From the NCBI RefSeq assembly GCF_004087915.1, contig NZ_CP035108.1, positions 2,604,001-2,668,000 of the forward strand: DNA of 64,000 nt. Direction: 5' to 3'. Within the stretch, counting starts at the first letter, position 1. Each line of letters opens with the position of its first letter. Source of the stretch: Geovibrio thiophilus (GTDB lineage Bacteria > Chrysiogenota > Deferribacteres > Deferribacterales > Geovibrionaceae). The notes below the pieces were generated by a model, which saw only the letters and a program-made list of their open reading frames with translations, ran no database searches and was not told where the DNA came from. Shown piece by piece: positions 1 to 9,076 of the stretch. The position numbers and the translations under genes are program-made.

Positions 1-1
1 A

Positions 2-658
2 GCCAGAAAGAACGCAAACCCTGAGGAAGTTCCCGCCGATTTCTGCATGAAAATGAAGAAGAACATCTTCAACTTTCTCTACGGAGGGAAAATCCGGGGT
101 GAGCTCGCGAATCTCGGAGAAAGCTTTGAGCACGGAAATATAACCGACCTCTGTCTCATGAAAACTCTGGGAATATACTCCCACGATATAAAAAGCACAC
201 AGGATGAGTCTGTAACCCACCAGACTCTCCTGAGTGAATATCCCAAGTCGTTCATCGTCACAGGCTATATGGAATCACTGAGCGGAACCGAAAAAATGCA
301 GATGTACGATACGGATTTCGATCTTAAGGAAGCCTTCGGGAACGATTTTTTTGTTGTTTTCACAAAAAACGACAGGCTTGAGGTCTGCGCCCACGGGAAC
401 AGACTGATAACCATAGGCAGAAAGAACACCGAGCATATCAACACACTGGCGGAATCATTCCCCATGCTGAAACAGTTCTCTTTCAAGAGAGTTAAAGAAC
501 TGGTAATATCAAGAAACAGGCAGCCTTGGGCATATAAGGTGATAGACAAACGTATAATCCTGCTGAACGATTTCAGCTACTTCAGCCTTTCCCTTAAGCT
601 GCCCGATTTATGGTATGAAAAGGCGGGTAAGCTGTTATGTTCAGAAAAGCTGCGGTAA
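2..658 (+). CDS. Protein of unknown function, 5' end outside the window
   Basis: The frame is open from base 2, so the true start probably lies upstream; the first in-frame ATG is at 47. I recognise no family. The visible part is a soluble, mixed alpha/beta-looking protein with no membrane segment, signal peptide or Cys-rich motif. It overlaps the start of the MEMO-family gene by 22 bases and leads a tight run of five genes ending in lon, so it is probably cotranscribed and translationally coupled with them. That neighbourhood alone does not give a function. Confidence 0.7.
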   Translation, partial: ARKNANPEEVPADFCMKMKKNIFNFLYGGKIRGELANLGESFEHGNITDLCLMKTLGIYSHDIKSTQDESVTHQTLLSEYPKSFIVTGYMESLSGTEKMQMYDTDFDLKEAFGNDFFVVFTKNDRLEVCAHGNRLITIGRKNTEHINTLAESFPMLKQFSFKRVKELVISRNRQPWAYKVIDKRIILLNDFSYFSLSLKLPDLWYEKAGKLLCSEKLR

Positions 659-1428
659 GAGGGCTCTTTTATCCCGCGTCGCCCGAAGAGGCGGAAGGGT
701 TTATTTCAGAAAATATGTCCGGCGCTCCATTGTGTGAGGCTCTCGCGGTTATGCTCCCCCACGCAGGATGGATATACTCAGGCAGAACAGCGGTAAACAC
801 CGCTTCAAGAGTGAACATCCCCGATAAAGTTATTCTTATGGGTCCCAACCATACAGGGCTGGGCGCGCGTATCTCTGTTTATCCGGAGGGAAGCTGGGAA
901 ACTCCATTCGGCGATGCGGCTATCGACTCGGAAACTGCGTCAAAGCTCACAGCCTCGCATCTCTGCACGGCAGACACCGCGGCGCATATCAATGAACATT
1001 CTCTGGAAGTCATTGTTCCTATATTAAAATACTTAAATCCGAACGTGAGAATAACCCCGGTGACAATGATGGGGCTGAGCACCGAGACATGCAGGGCTCT
1101 TGGTGAGCTGCTCGCGTCAGTTTGCGATGATAAAACTCTTGTGGTTGTCAGCTCGGACATGAATCATTTCGAGAATGCGTCCGCAACCGAAAGAAAGGAC
1201 GGAGCCGCTCTTCAGGCTGTTCTGGCGCTTGACGAAAAAGCGCTTGCGGTAACTGTGTCAGGGATGAATATTTCTATGTGCGGGGCAGTGCCCGCCGCCG
1301 CCGCGATCAGCTACTGCAAGCTCAGGGGCTGCACAAAAGCGGAGCTCACCGAGCACACTCACAGCGGTTTCGTCAGCGGAGATTATGACAGAGTTGTCGG
1401 CTATGCCGGCGTTATTTTTCATAAATAA
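637..1428 (+). CDS. MEMO family protein (AmmeMemoRadiSam system protein B)
   Basis: The 263-residue protein carries the MEMO signatures: LPHAGW near residue 41, MGPNHTG near residue 69, SSDMNHF in the middle and MCGAVPAAA with a conserved Cys near residue 210. These resemble the His/His/Cys site of human MEMO1, a fold related to extradiol dioxygenases. In bacteria the family is often linked to an AMMECR1 domain and a radical SAM enzyme; neither is seen here. The start lies inside the preceding gene and galU follows after 15 bases. The biochemical role in bacteria is unsettled. Confidence 0.9.
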   Translation: MFRKAAVRGLFYPASPEEAEGFISENMSGAPLCEALAVMLPHAGWIYSGRTAVNTASRVNIPDKVILMGPNHTGLGARISVYPEGSWETPFGDAAIDSETASKLTASHLCTADTAAHINEHSLEVIVPILKYLNPNVRITPVTMMGLSTETCRALGELLASVCDDKTLVVVSSDMNHFENASATERKDGAALQAVLALDEKALAVTVSGMNISMCGAVPAAAAISYCKLRGCTKAELTEHTHSGFVSGDYDRVVGYAGVIFHK

Positions 1429-1443
1429 ATCAAGGATGATGCG

Positions 1444-2313
1444 ATGAAGGTAAAAAGCGCGGTTTTCCCCGTGGCAGGCTTCGGAACAAGGCTCCTGCCG
1501 GCAACAAAGGCTATCCCCAAAGAGATGGTGACGCTTATTGACAAACCCCTGATTCAATACGGGGTGGAGGAAGCCCTGAACGGCGGCATAGAGCGGATTA
1601 TCTTCGTGACGGGGCGCACAAAAAAGTCCATGGAAGACCACTTTGACCGTGACCCGAACCTTGAGACTGCACTTGCGGAAGCCGGAAAGGAAGAACTGCT
1701 GAAAGAGGTTCGCAAGATTTCTGATATGTGCGATGTCGTGTACGTTCGTCAGAAAGAGCCCAGAGGATTGGGACACGCCGTACTCTGCGCTAAGGATATT
1801 GTCGGGCGTGAGCCCTTCGCCGTTATTCTGCCGGATGATATAATACTCGCGCGGAAATCTGTGATAGGGGAAATGACAAGGGAATTTGACAAGGTGAAGG
1901 CGCCGGTTATCTCCATAATGCAGGTCCCAATTGCCGATACCCACAAGTACGGAATAGTCAAAGTGGAACAACAGATAGATGAAAGGCTGTACAGGCTCGG
2001 CTACATGGTGGAAAAACCGAAAGCAAATCCGCCCAGCGACCTTGCCATAATAGGCAGGTACATTCTTACGCCGGAAATAATGGATGAGCTGGAAACAACA
2101 GCGGCAGGCGCCGGCAACGAAATCCAGCTAACGGACGCTATACACGCGGTTGCGGAAAAAAGCGGCGTCTACGGCTACCGCTTTGAAGGGCAGAGGTTTG
2201 ACTGCGGCAACAAGCACGGACTTATTGAAGCCACAGTCCATTTTGCCCTCTCAAGGGAAGACACCAAAGACGCCATGATGAACTTAATGTCGGTTCTTTG
2301 CAGAACAAGGTGA
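1444..2313 (+). CDS. galU: UTP-glucose-1-phosphate uridylyltransferase
   Basis: Makes UDP-glucose from UTP and glucose-1-phosphate, the entry point for surface polysaccharides. The 289-residue protein has the full GalU layout: N-terminal nucleotide-binding motif GFGTRLLPATKAIPKEM at residues 11-27, DKPLIQYGVEEA, the GLGHAVLCA segment and the sugar-binding VEKP segment. Length matches the family. A Shine-Dalgarno-like AAGGA precedes the ATG. It lies 15 bases after the MEMO gene and 4 bases before an hsp20 gene, so it is part of the same operon. Confidence 0.96.
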   Translation: MKVKSAVFPVAGFGTRLLPATKAIPKEMVTLIDKPLIQYGVEEALNGGIERIIFVTGRTKKSMEDHFDRDPNLETALAEAGKEELLKEVRKISDMCDVVYVRQKEPRGLGHAVLCAKDIVGREPFAVILPDDIILARKSVIGEMTREFDKVKAPVISIMQVPIADTHKYGIVKVEQQIDERLYRLGYMVEKPKANPPSDLAIIGRYILTPEIMDELETTAAGAGNEIQLTDAIHAVAEKSGVYGYRFEGQRFDCGNKHGLIEATVHFALSREDTKDAMMNLMSVLCRTR

Positions 2314-2317
2314 AATA

Positions 2318-2728
2318 ATGAGCAGTGAAGGCGACTCTATATCGAAGATACGCTTCATCCACGGACTGATGAAGAAGGAAGTGGAGGAGCTTCTCAAGCT
2401 TATGGAGCGTACCAAGAGCCCCATAGCAGAAACGGGAACCCCTCCTCTGGATGCGATGATCAGAGGAGAGGAGGTCATAATCACAGCGGAACTGCCGGGT
2501 TTGACCTCTGATGAATTTACTGTGTATCTTTACGAAAATCTTCTTATAATAGAAGGAATAAGAAAAAGGTACTGTACGGATAAGCAAATCTTCTTCATCC
2601 GCGCCGAAAGGGAGTTTGCGCCTTTCAAGAGGATAATGCAGCTTCCTTTTCCCGTGGATAAGGACAATACTCAGGCGATGCTGAAGAACGGTGTTCTTAC
2701 GGTAACGCTGATAAAAACAGAAAACTGA
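2318..2728 (+). CDS. Hsp20/alpha-crystallin small heat-shock protein
   Basis: A 136-residue small heat-shock protein with one alpha-crystallin domain (about residues 45-135): a strand-rich segment with AELPGLTSDEF, then GVLTVTLIK near the C-terminus, the usual A-x-x-x-n-GVL-x-v motif. It should hold unfolded proteins for refolding or degradation. The C-terminal IXI-type extension is minimal. It begins 4 bases after galU and ends 18 bases before lon, so a holdase is produced together with the protease that degrades unfolded proteins. It differs clearly from the second Hsp20 at 5310. Confidence 0.9.
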   Translation: MSSEGDSISKIRFIHGLMKKEVEELLKLMERTKSPIAETGTPPLDAMIRGEEVIITAELPGLTSDEFTVYLYENLLIIEGIRKRYCTDKQIFFIRAEREFAPFKRIMQLPFPVDKDNTQAMLKNGVLTVTLIKTEN

Positions 2729-2746
2729 AATACAGGAGAGGGTGAA

Positions 2747-5164
2747 GTGGAACAGTTTGAATCGGATATAAAAATACCGGAACAATTACCCTTGCTGCCT
2801 GTGAGGGATATAGTTGTTTTCCCATATATGGTTCTGCCTCTCTTTGTAGGCAGAGAAAGCAGCATAGCGGCAGTAAATGACGCTCTCAGTGCGGACAGAC
2901 TTATATTTCTCGCCTGCCAGAAGGACGCCTCGCAGGAGGAACCGGCGGAGGATGAGATAAACCGTATAGGCACTGTGGCGGTTATTCTGCGCATGCTGAA
3001 ACTGCCTGATGAAAGAATCAAAATTCTTGTTCAGGGTGTAAAAAGGGCAACAGTTGAAGAATATGTGCAGATGAAGCCCTTCGCGAAGGTGAGAATAAGC
3101 ACTTTCAGTGAGGAGCCGGGCGAAGACAACCTCGCCTCGGAAGCGCTGATAAGGCACGTAAAAGAGCAGCTTCACAACGCTGTAAGCCTCGGCAAGCCCA
3201 TGCTTCCCGACCTTCTGGCCGTGATCGAAACAATAGATGACGCAGGCAAACTCGCCGATATAATAGTCTCCAACCTCGGTCTCAAAATGGATGAGGCGCA
3301 AGAGGTTCTGGAAGAGGACGATACCATTGAACGCCTGAAAAAGGTCAGCGAATTTCTCACACGTGAGATCTCGATCCTTGAGGTTCAGCAGAAGATCATG
3401 AATGAGGCTCGGGGTGAAATAGACAAAAGCCAGAAGGAATACTTCCTCCGTGAGCAGCTCAAGGCTATCAAGAAAGAGCTCGGCGAAGAGGACGACTTTC
3501 AGATAGAGATAGAAGAATACGAAAAGAAGATTAAAAAAGCCAAGATGCCAAAAGCAATAGCCGAAGAAGCGGATAAGCAGCTCAAACGCCTTGCCCGCAT
3601 GCACCCTGATTCCGCCGAATCCACAGTGGCGAGAACCTTCCTCGACTGGCTTGTGGAGCTCCCTTGGAGCAAAGCCAGCAAGGAAAAGCTGGATCTCAAA
3701 ACCGCCAAACAGATCCTCAATGACGACCACTTCGGTCTGGAAGAGGTGAAGGAGCGCATTCTTGACTTCCTTGCCCTGCGTAAGCTGAAAAAGGATATGA
3801 AAAGCCCCATCCTCTGCTTCGTGGGACCTCCCGGAGTGGGTAAAACGTCTCTCGGAAAATCCATCGCCAGCGCCATGGGCAGGGAATATGTCCGCATGAG
3901 CCTCGGCGGTATGAGAGATGAAGCGGAAATCAGAGGACACAGAAGAACATACATCGGTGCCCTGCCCGGCAAGATAATTCAGAGCATGAAAACCGCAGGC
4001 ACAAACAACCCGCTCATCATGCTGGATGAAATAGACAAGCTCGGCAGCGATTTCAGAGGAGACCCTGCGTCCGCACTTCTTGAGGTGCTTGATCCTGTGC
4101 AGAACGTTAATTTTGTAGATCATTTCCTCGGCGTGCCGTTTGATCTCTCCAAGGTGCTGTTCATAACCACGGCGAACTACCTTGACCCCATTCCTCACGC
4201 CCTGCGTGACAGGATGGAGATTATCCAGCTCCCCGGCTACACAGAGGAAGAGAAGCTGAAAATAGCAGAAAAATACCTTGTCCCCAGACAGATAAAGGAT
4301 AACGGGCTTACACCTGAGCAGATAAAATTCTCTCAGGCGGCGATAATGCACATTATCAAAAGCTATACCAGAGAATCCGGCTTAAGAAATCTTGAGCGCA
4401 GCATAGGAACAGTCTGCCGCAAGGTCGGACGCAAAATTGTGGAGGGGAACGGCAAGGTTTTCCACATTACCCCGAAAATTGCCGAAAAATTTCTCGGAGC
4501 AGTAAAATACATCGGTGAGGACGAGCTGAAGGAGAACGAAGTCGGCACGGCGACAGGTCTTGCGTGGACACCCGTCGGCGGTGAGGTTCTTTTCGTGGAA
4601 TGCAGCAAATATCAGGGCAAGGGAAACCTTCTCGTCACTGGACAGCTTGGGGATGTTATGAAGGAATCCGCACGGGCGGCATACACTTACGTGAGAACAA
4701 TTGCCGGCAGATACGGCGTTGATCCGGAAGATTTCAATAAGTTCGATATACACGTGCACGTGCCCGCAGGCGCCATCCCCAAAGACGGTCCATCAGCAGG
4801 CATCACCATGGGAACCGCCCTGCTCTCAGTTTTCACGGGGAGGCAGATTCATAAATCCGTAGCAATGACAGGAGAGATAACCATCACAGGCAAGGTGCTC
4901 CCCATCGGCGGGCTCAAGGAAAAACTCCTCGCCGCCAAAAGACACGGCATAACCAAGGTAATCATTCCCAAAAAGAATGAGAAAGATATTATCAGCATGC
5001 CTAAATATGTTAAAAGCTCTCTGGAAATAATTCCTGTTGAGAAGTTTGAGGAAGTGACTGAAATAGCTCTGCTTCCCGCTCCGCCCAAACCTGCTGAGGA
5101 AAAAGAGGCTCCGGCGGAGAAAAAACCGAGAGCAAGCAGAAAGACTGCCGAAAAGCGGGCTTAA
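2747..5164 (+). CDS. lon: ATP-dependent Lon protease
   Basis: An 805-residue LonA protease. It has an N-terminal substrate-binding domain (about 10-200), a coiled middle region, an AAA+ module with Walker A GPPGVGKTS (about 360-368) and Walker B IMLDEIDK, and a C-terminal Ser-Lys protease domain with S683 in GPSAG and the catalytic Lys about 43 residues later. The start is GTG, preceded by AGGAGAG at 2734-2740. The last 25 or so residues are a Pro/Glu/Lys-rich tail, longer than in E. coli. It is the last gene of the operon and is followed by a strong terminator. Confidence 0.98.
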   Translation: MEQFESDIKIPEQLPLLPVRDIVVFPYMVLPLFVGRESSIAAVNDALSADRLIFLACQKDASQEEPAEDEINRIGTVAVILRMLKLPDERIKILVQGVKRATVEEYVQMKPFAKVRISTFSEEPGEDNLASEALIRHVKEQLHNAVSLGKPMLPDLLAVIETIDDAGKLADIIVSNLGLKMDEAQEVLEEDDTIERLKKVSEFLTREISILEVQQKIMNEARGEIDKSQKEYFLREQLKAIKKELGEEDDFQIEIEEYEKKIKKAKMPKAIAEEADKQLKRLARMHPDSAESTVARTFLDWLVELPWSKASKEKLDLKTAKQILNDDHFGLEEVKERILDFLALRKLKKDMKSPILCFVGPPGVGKTSLGKSIASAMGREYVRMSLGGMRDEAEIRGHRRTYIGALPGKIIQSMKTAGTNNPLIMLDEIDKLGSDFRGDPASALLEVLDPVQNVNFVDHFLGVPFDLSKVLFITTANYLDPIPHALRDRMEIIQLPGYTEEEKLKIAEKYLVPRQIKDNGLTPEQIKFSQAAIMHIIKSYTRESGLRNLERSIGTVCRKVGRKIVEGNGKVFHITPKIAEKFLGAVKYIGEDELKENEVGTATGLAWTPVGGEVLFVECSKYQGKGNLLVTGQLGDVMKESARAAYTYVRTIAGRYGVDPEDFNKFDIHVHVPAGAIPKDGPSAGITMGTALLSVFTGRQIHKSVAMTGEITITGKVLPIGGLKEKLLAAKRHGITKVIIPKKNEKDIISMPKYVKSSLEIIPVEKFEEVTEIALLPAPPKPAEEKEAPAEKKPRASRKTAEKRA

Positions 5165-5279
5165 GATAACGCATGGAGTGGATTGCTTCGCTTCATTTGC
5201 AATGACAGCAAGTTACGTCACCGCAAGAAGCAAAGAGGCAAGGCAGTCTCAGATTTTGCGCCTTTGACCAGAAATCAGA
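5165..5279. repeat. REP-like remnant between lon and its terminator
   Basis: Bases about 5168-5215 contain GGATTGCTTCGCTTC followed by GCAATGACAG, the arrangement of widespread short palindromic intergenic repeats in which GGATTGCTTCGC-type and GCAATGAC-type segments occur together. A short frame across this stretch has no coding character. Only one degenerate copy was noticed. Confidence 0.4.
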
Positions 5280-5306
5280 AGCCCCCGGTTTTTCGGGGGC
5301 TTTTTT
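5280..5306 (+). terminator. Intrinsic terminator of the lon operon
   Basis: A perfect 7-bp GC stem GCCCCCG/CGGGGGC (5281-5287 and 5294-5300) with a six-base loop is followed directly by TTTTTT. It stands four bases from the stop codon of the convergent hsp20 gene, so it may also weakly help termination from the other side, although that strand lacks a good T-run. Confidence 0.93.
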
Positions 5307-5309
5307 GCT

Positions 5310-5753
5310 TTACTTCGCTTCAATCTGTATTTTCTTCTCTTCAGCCACAGCTTTCAGAGGAATTCTGACTTCTAGAACTCCTTTTTTGAAAACTGCCTTC
5401 ACATTCTCAGCGTCTGCACCCTTGGGCAGCGCAAACTGCCTCACAAATTTGCCGAACACCCTCTCACGCCTGTGAAAGCCCTTTTCGGTTTCTTCTTTTT
5501 CCTCGGTTCTCTCACCTTTTACGATGAGCACACCTTCATTGATGACAACTTCGATGTCTTTTTCCTCCATTCCGGGGAGATCCGCGGTCACTACAAGCTG
5601 CCCGTTCTTTTCCACAATATCCACATCGGGTCTGAACCCACCGGGCATGGACTCACCGTCACCGAACCTGTCCATAAACCTGCCCATCTCCCTGTTGAGA
5701 TCCAGAAGGCTTCTGAAGGGAGAGAAGAAAATTTCATCACGTTTTTTAAGCAT
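5310..5753 (-). CDS. Hsp20/alpha-crystallin small heat-shock protein
   Basis: A 147-residue class A small heat-shock protein. It has an N-terminal arm with SLLDLNREMGRFMDRF, an alpha-crystallin domain (about 40-135) with TADLPGMEEKDIEV and the GVLEVRIPL motif, and a short C-terminal tail. An ideal GGAGGTGG ribosome-binding site lies upstream of the ATG. It is transcribed alone towards lon. It is closer to the common bacterial HspA/IbpA pattern than the Hsp20 at 2318. Confidence 0.95.
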   Translation of the reverse strand: MLKKRDEIFFSPFRSLLDLNREMGRFMDRFGDGESMPGGFRPDVDIVEKNGQLVVTADLPGMEEKDIEVVINEGVLIVKGERTEEKEETEKGFHRRERVFGKFVRQFALPKGADAENVKAVFKKGVLEVRIPLKAVAEEKKIQIEAK

Positions 5754-5791
5754 TTTTCCACCTCCATGAGCATTGTGCTTTTACAATATAA

Positions 5792-5819
5792 AAAATATAT
5801 CTTAGCCTACTCGTGTCAA
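5792..5819 (-). promoter_or_regulatory. Sigma-70-type promoter of the hsp20 gene
   Basis: Read on the minus strand, TTGACA (5819-5814) is separated by 16 bases from TATTTT (5797-5792), about 40 bases before the ATG. The consensus -35 box suggests housekeeping transcription. No CIRCE-type inverted repeat was seen nearby. Confidence 0.5.
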
Positions 5820-5897
5820 GTTATTTTATACAAATAAGTCATGCTGATTTTTATCGGAACATATAATTATATTCTGGCTAATTCTGTGCTTTTCTCT

Positions 5898-5956
5898 ATA
5901 TTACGTAATTTGGGTAATATGATATTTACAAATAATAAGTTAGCGTGTATCTAACT
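5898..5956. promoter_or_regulatory. Two inverted repeats upstream of the histidine kinase gene
   Basis: ATATTAC (5898-5904) and GTAATAT (5914-5920) form a 7-9-7 inverted repeat containing the palindrome ATTACGTAAT. AGTTAG (5938-5943) and CTAACT (5951-5956) form a 6-7-6 repeat just before the start codon. Both are in AT-rich DNA and could be operator sites for the kinase gene at 5982. No binding protein can be named. Confidence 0.35.
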
Positions 5957-5981
5957 ATCCGATAAGAAACGGAGCATTTCA

Positions 5982-7124
5982 TTGAAAAGCGACACGGAGA
6001 CAAACGATTCCAGACATGCCGATAATATGCCGGAAAACTTCGCAGCGGCGGCTGCGGCTGAATATTTCCGTCTGTTCAGTCCGGCTTTCTGCGTTTTGGA
6101 TGAAAAAGGGAACATACTCCGCTCAAACTCAAACTTCCGTAAGGTGTTCGCCCAGAAGAAAAACTCCCTCACATTTGACAACATAATGAACCTGCTCACT
6201 CCAAAAAGCATTCCGACAATGAAAAAACTGCTGAAAGAACCGGACGGAAAAACGGCAAAACTCAAGGCTCACAATGTCCATGAGGAAAAGCTTTATCTGA
6301 AAGTCTGTATTTCGGAGCTGAGCGTCAGCGGTAAGCTTTTCATTGCATTCTTTGAGAATATATCAAAAATTAAAAGACTTCAAAATAAACAGAAAAAACA
6401 GGAAAAACTCCTGATACAGCAGTCTAAAATGGCTGCTATGGGAGAGATGCTCGGAGTTATAGCCCACCAGTGGAAACAGCCGCTCAATACTCTCGCCATA
6501 ATAGCGCAGACCATAGGGGACGACTTTGACCACGGCGAGCTGAACGCCGATTCCGTCGAAGAGCATATAGACGCCATCAACTCCCAGATCCTTTTCATGA
6601 GCACCACAGTGGATGATTTCAGACGCTTCTTCATCCCCCAGAAAACACCGCATAAATTCAGAATAAAGGACTCGGTGGAGGAGATTATCTCCATAATCGA
6701 TCCGCAGCTTAAAACCTGTAATATAACTGTATGCCTGACTTCAGAAAATGACAGCGCAGAGACCATAGGCTACCGTAACGAGCTCAAACAGGTTATCCTC
6801 AACCTTATAGTGAATGCAAAGGACGCAATAACCCACAGAAGGGAAAAGGATGAAAAATTCAGGACGGAAAAAGGAATTATCGAAATTAAAATCTCAAGTA
6901 TGGCAAATATATGTACCATCAGCATCGGAGACAACGGAACAGGCATCAGCTCCGGAGTCATGAAAAAATTGTTCAAGCCCTATTTCACAACCAAAAATGA
7001 TAACGGAACCGGAATCGGGCTTTATCTTTCCAAAACCATAGTCGAAGACAAAATGCACGGAACCCTCAGTGTGGAAAACTCCGCCACAGGAGCCGTGTTC
7101 ACAGTCTCACTTCCCCTGACCTGA
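5982..7124 (+). CDS. Soluble PAS-domain sensor histidine kinase (orphan)
   Basis: A 380-residue kinase without membrane segments. An N-terminal PAS-like domain (about 25-130) is followed by a coiled linker, an H-box MGEMLGVIAHQWKQPLN with phospho-acceptor H162, an N-box ILNLIVNAKDAI, the G1 box GDNGTGIS and the G2 box GTGIGLYLS. All catalytic boxes look intact. The start is TTG at 5982 with GGAG upstream, which gives the frame its only start near a ribosome-binding site. No response regulator is next to it. The same kinase core recurs in the window at 28245, 30071, 51062 and 54522. Confidence 0.9.
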   Translation: MKSDTETNDSRHADNMPENFAAAAAAEYFRLFSPAFCVLDEKGNILRSNSNFRKVFAQKKNSLTFDNIMNLLTPKSIPTMKKLLKEPDGKTAKLKAHNVHEEKLYLKVCISELSVSGKLFIAFFENISKIKRLQNKQKKQEKLLIQQSKMAAMGEMLGVIAHQWKQPLNTLAIIAQTIGDDFDHGELNADSVEEHIDAINSQILFMSTTVDDFRRFFIPQKTPHKFRIKDSVEEIISIIDPQLKTCNITVCLTSENDSAETIGYRNELKQVILNLIVNAKDAITHRREKDEKFRTEKGIIEIKISSMANICTISIGDNGTGISSGVMKKLFKPYFTTKNDNGTGIGLYLSKTIVEDKMHGTLSVENSATGAVFTVSLPLT

Positions 7125-7128
7125 AAAC

Positions 7129-7162
7129 AAAAAAAGCCCTCTCTCCGTGGCGGAAAGAGGGC
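7129..7162 (-). terminator. Intrinsic terminator of the glnB/K-amtB operon
   Basis: On the minus strand a 12-bp stem with one mismatch (7162-7151 pairing with 7147-7136) is followed by a run of seven T. A further perfect 8-bp hairpin AGTCTGCC/GGCAGACT lies between this and the amtB stop (7179-7198). The terminator sits against the stop codon of the convergent kinase gene. Confidence 0.88.
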
Positions 7163-7214
7163 AATGTAACGGTCAGGTAGTCTGCCCTCAGGCAGACTAT
7201 TCTATGCTATTCTG

Positions 7215-8543
7215 TTATTTTATAAGTGATTTAGCGTATTCAGGGTAAGCATCCACACCATGTTCGTGTTTATCAAGACCTTCAAGTTCTTCAGTTTCAG
7301 AAACTCTGACTTTGATGAAGATGTTGATGATTTTGAAAACGATGAAGGATATGCCGAATGCCCATACGAAAGCGGCTACTATGCCGATTATCTGAGGCAG
7401 TATTACAGGGCTGAGTCCGCCTGCTTCAAAGTCATAGTTGAAGAGACCTGCCGCAAGAGTACCCCACACACCGCATACGCCGTGTACCGAGATTGCGCCC
7501 ACCGGGTCGTCAACTCTGATTTTATCGAAGAAGATTACGCTGAACACAACAAGCAGCCCGGCAACAGCACCGATGAGCACCGCATAAGCGGGCGTGACGT
7601 TAGCGCAGCCTGCGGTAATTCCCACGAGACCCGCAAGAGCACCATTGAGAGACATGCCAGCGTCAAATTTTTTGAAAAGAATAACTGTGGTAAAAAGAGC
7701 AACAAGAACGGCTGTCGCAGGAGCGAGAGTGGTGTTGACAGCTATGAGAGGCAGCGCTGTGTCCGCGGCGGTTTCCGAGCCCACGTTGAATCCGTACCAG
7801 CCGAACCAGAGTATGAAAACTCCTATTGTAGCAAGAGGTATGTTGTGCCCCGGGATGGCTCTTGCCGAACCGTCCTTAGCAAATTTACCGATCCTCGGTC
7901 CGACAACTATCGCACCGGCGAGAGCAGCCCAGCCGCCCACGGAGTGAACAACTGTGGAGCCTGCGAAGTCTATGAAGCCGAAGCCTTCAAGCCAGCCTTC
8001 ACCGTGGAAGAGCGAGCCCCATGCCCAGCTTCCGAATATGGGATAGATTATTGTAGTCATTGCAAGGCTGAAAAGGAGATACGCCTTAAGGTTAGTTCTC
8101 TCTGCTATAGCTCCTGAAACTATTGTAGCCGCTGTGGCGCAGAAAACTGTCTGGAAAATCCAGAAAGCGAGTGTCCAGTGATCCTGCATGTCCCAGTTTG
8201 AAAGGAAAAAGCCTTCAGTACCGAAAAAGCCTGTAGTAGTCGCACCGAACATAAGAGCGAAGCCCACTGCCCAGTATCCGATCGCGCCCATGGAGAAGTC
8301 CAGCAGGTTTTTCATAATTATGTTAACGGCGTTTTTTGCTCTGGTGAAGCCTGTTTCGACCATAGCGAAGCCAAGCTGCATAAAAAAGACCATGAAAGCG
8401 GCAATGAGTGTCCAGAGCCAGTCTGCGTTTGCCTGTACCGCATCTACGGAAGCCTGAACCCCTTCAAGAGTGAGAGGTTCGTCGTCTGCGAAGCCGGACG
8501 CTGCCATAAGCACCAGTCCGAGCATTATAATAATTTTTTTCAT
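7215..8543 (-). CDS. amtB: Ammonium transporter
   Basis: An inner-membrane ammonium channel of the Amt/Rh family. The first ~20 residues form a cleaved signal sequence ending in ASGFADDE, as in E. coli AmtB, followed by 11 predicted membrane segments. Family motifs include MVETGFTRAKNAV, the first pore His in STVVHSVGGW and the second in ISVHGVCGVWG. The start at 8543 was chosen because AGGAGGATAT precedes it; an in-frame start nine codons upstream lacks this. It lies 28 bases after the PII gene, so PII can gate the channel, and both share the sigma-54 promoter. Confidence 0.96.
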   Translation of the reverse strand: MKKIIIMLGLVLMAASGFADDEPLTLEGVQASVDAVQANADWLWTLIAAFMVFFMQLGFAMVETGFTRAKNAVNIIMKNLLDFSMGAIGYWAVGFALMFGATTTGFFGTEGFFLSNWDMQDHWTLAFWIFQTVFCATAATIVSGAIAERTNLKAYLLFSLAMTTIIYPIFGSWAWGSLFHGEGWLEGFGFIDFAGSTVVHSVGGWAALAGAIVVGPRIGKFAKDGSARAIPGHNIPLATIGVFILWFGWYGFNVGSETAADTALPLIAVNTTLAPATAVLVALFTTVILFKKFDAGMSLNGALAGLVGITAGCANVTPAYAVLIGAVAGLLVVFSVIFFDKIRVDDPVGAISVHGVCGVWGTLAAGLFNYDFEAGGLSPVILPQIIGIVAAFVWAFGISFIVFKIINIFIKVRVSETEELEGLDKHEHGVDAYPEYAKSLIK

Positions 8544-8571
8544 ATATCCTCCTTGCACCTGTATGCGCAAA

Positions 8572-8922
<351 letters not shown>

Positions 8923-8947
8923 TTATTCCGGTGATACTCTTAAAGAA

Positions 8948-8964
8948 AGCAACAGGTATGCCAA
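8948..8964 (-). promoter_or_regulatory. Sigma-54 (RpoN) promoter of glnK-amtB
   Basis: The minus strand reads TTGGCATACCTGTTGCT, matching the -24/-12 consensus TGGCAC-N5-TTGCW with exactly ten bases between the GG (8962-8961) and GC (8950-8949) doublets. The start codon is about 38 bases downstream of the -12 box, with a strong GGAGGAG ribosome-binding site. Nitrogen-limited expression through an NtrC-type activator follows from knowledge of glnK-amtB operons. Confidence 0.85.
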
Positions 8965-9025
8965 GATAGGTTTTACGATTAATAACAGATGTTTAAGGAT
9001 TATTGAAAAAACTGAACGGGAAGGT

Positions 9026-9046
9026 GGTGATTATTTTTTAATCACC
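9026..9046. promoter_or_regulatory. Inverted repeat, candidate activator site upstream of the sigma-54 promoter
   Basis: GGTGATTA (9026-9033), five T, and TAATCACC (9039-9046) form a perfect 8-bp inverted repeat centred about 100 bases upstream of the predicted glnK transcription start, the usual distance for an enhancer-binding protein. It is not the enterobacterial NtrC consensus. It also lies just after the lipoprotein gene, but no T-run follows, so it is a poor terminator. Confidence 0.5.
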
Positions 9047-9076
9047 TAGTGACTAAAAACAGAACTGAAAAGGAAG

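Noticed and set aside
2786-4351. A 521-codon frame antisense to lon
   Set aside because: It is a mirror of lon codon usage. lon is complete with all motifs, and the antisense product is Leu/Phe/His-rich without a recognisable domain.
5183-5368. A 61-codon plus-strand frame after lon
   Set aside because: It crosses the lon terminator and the 3' end of the convergent hsp20 gene, and its sequence reflects REP-like DNA.
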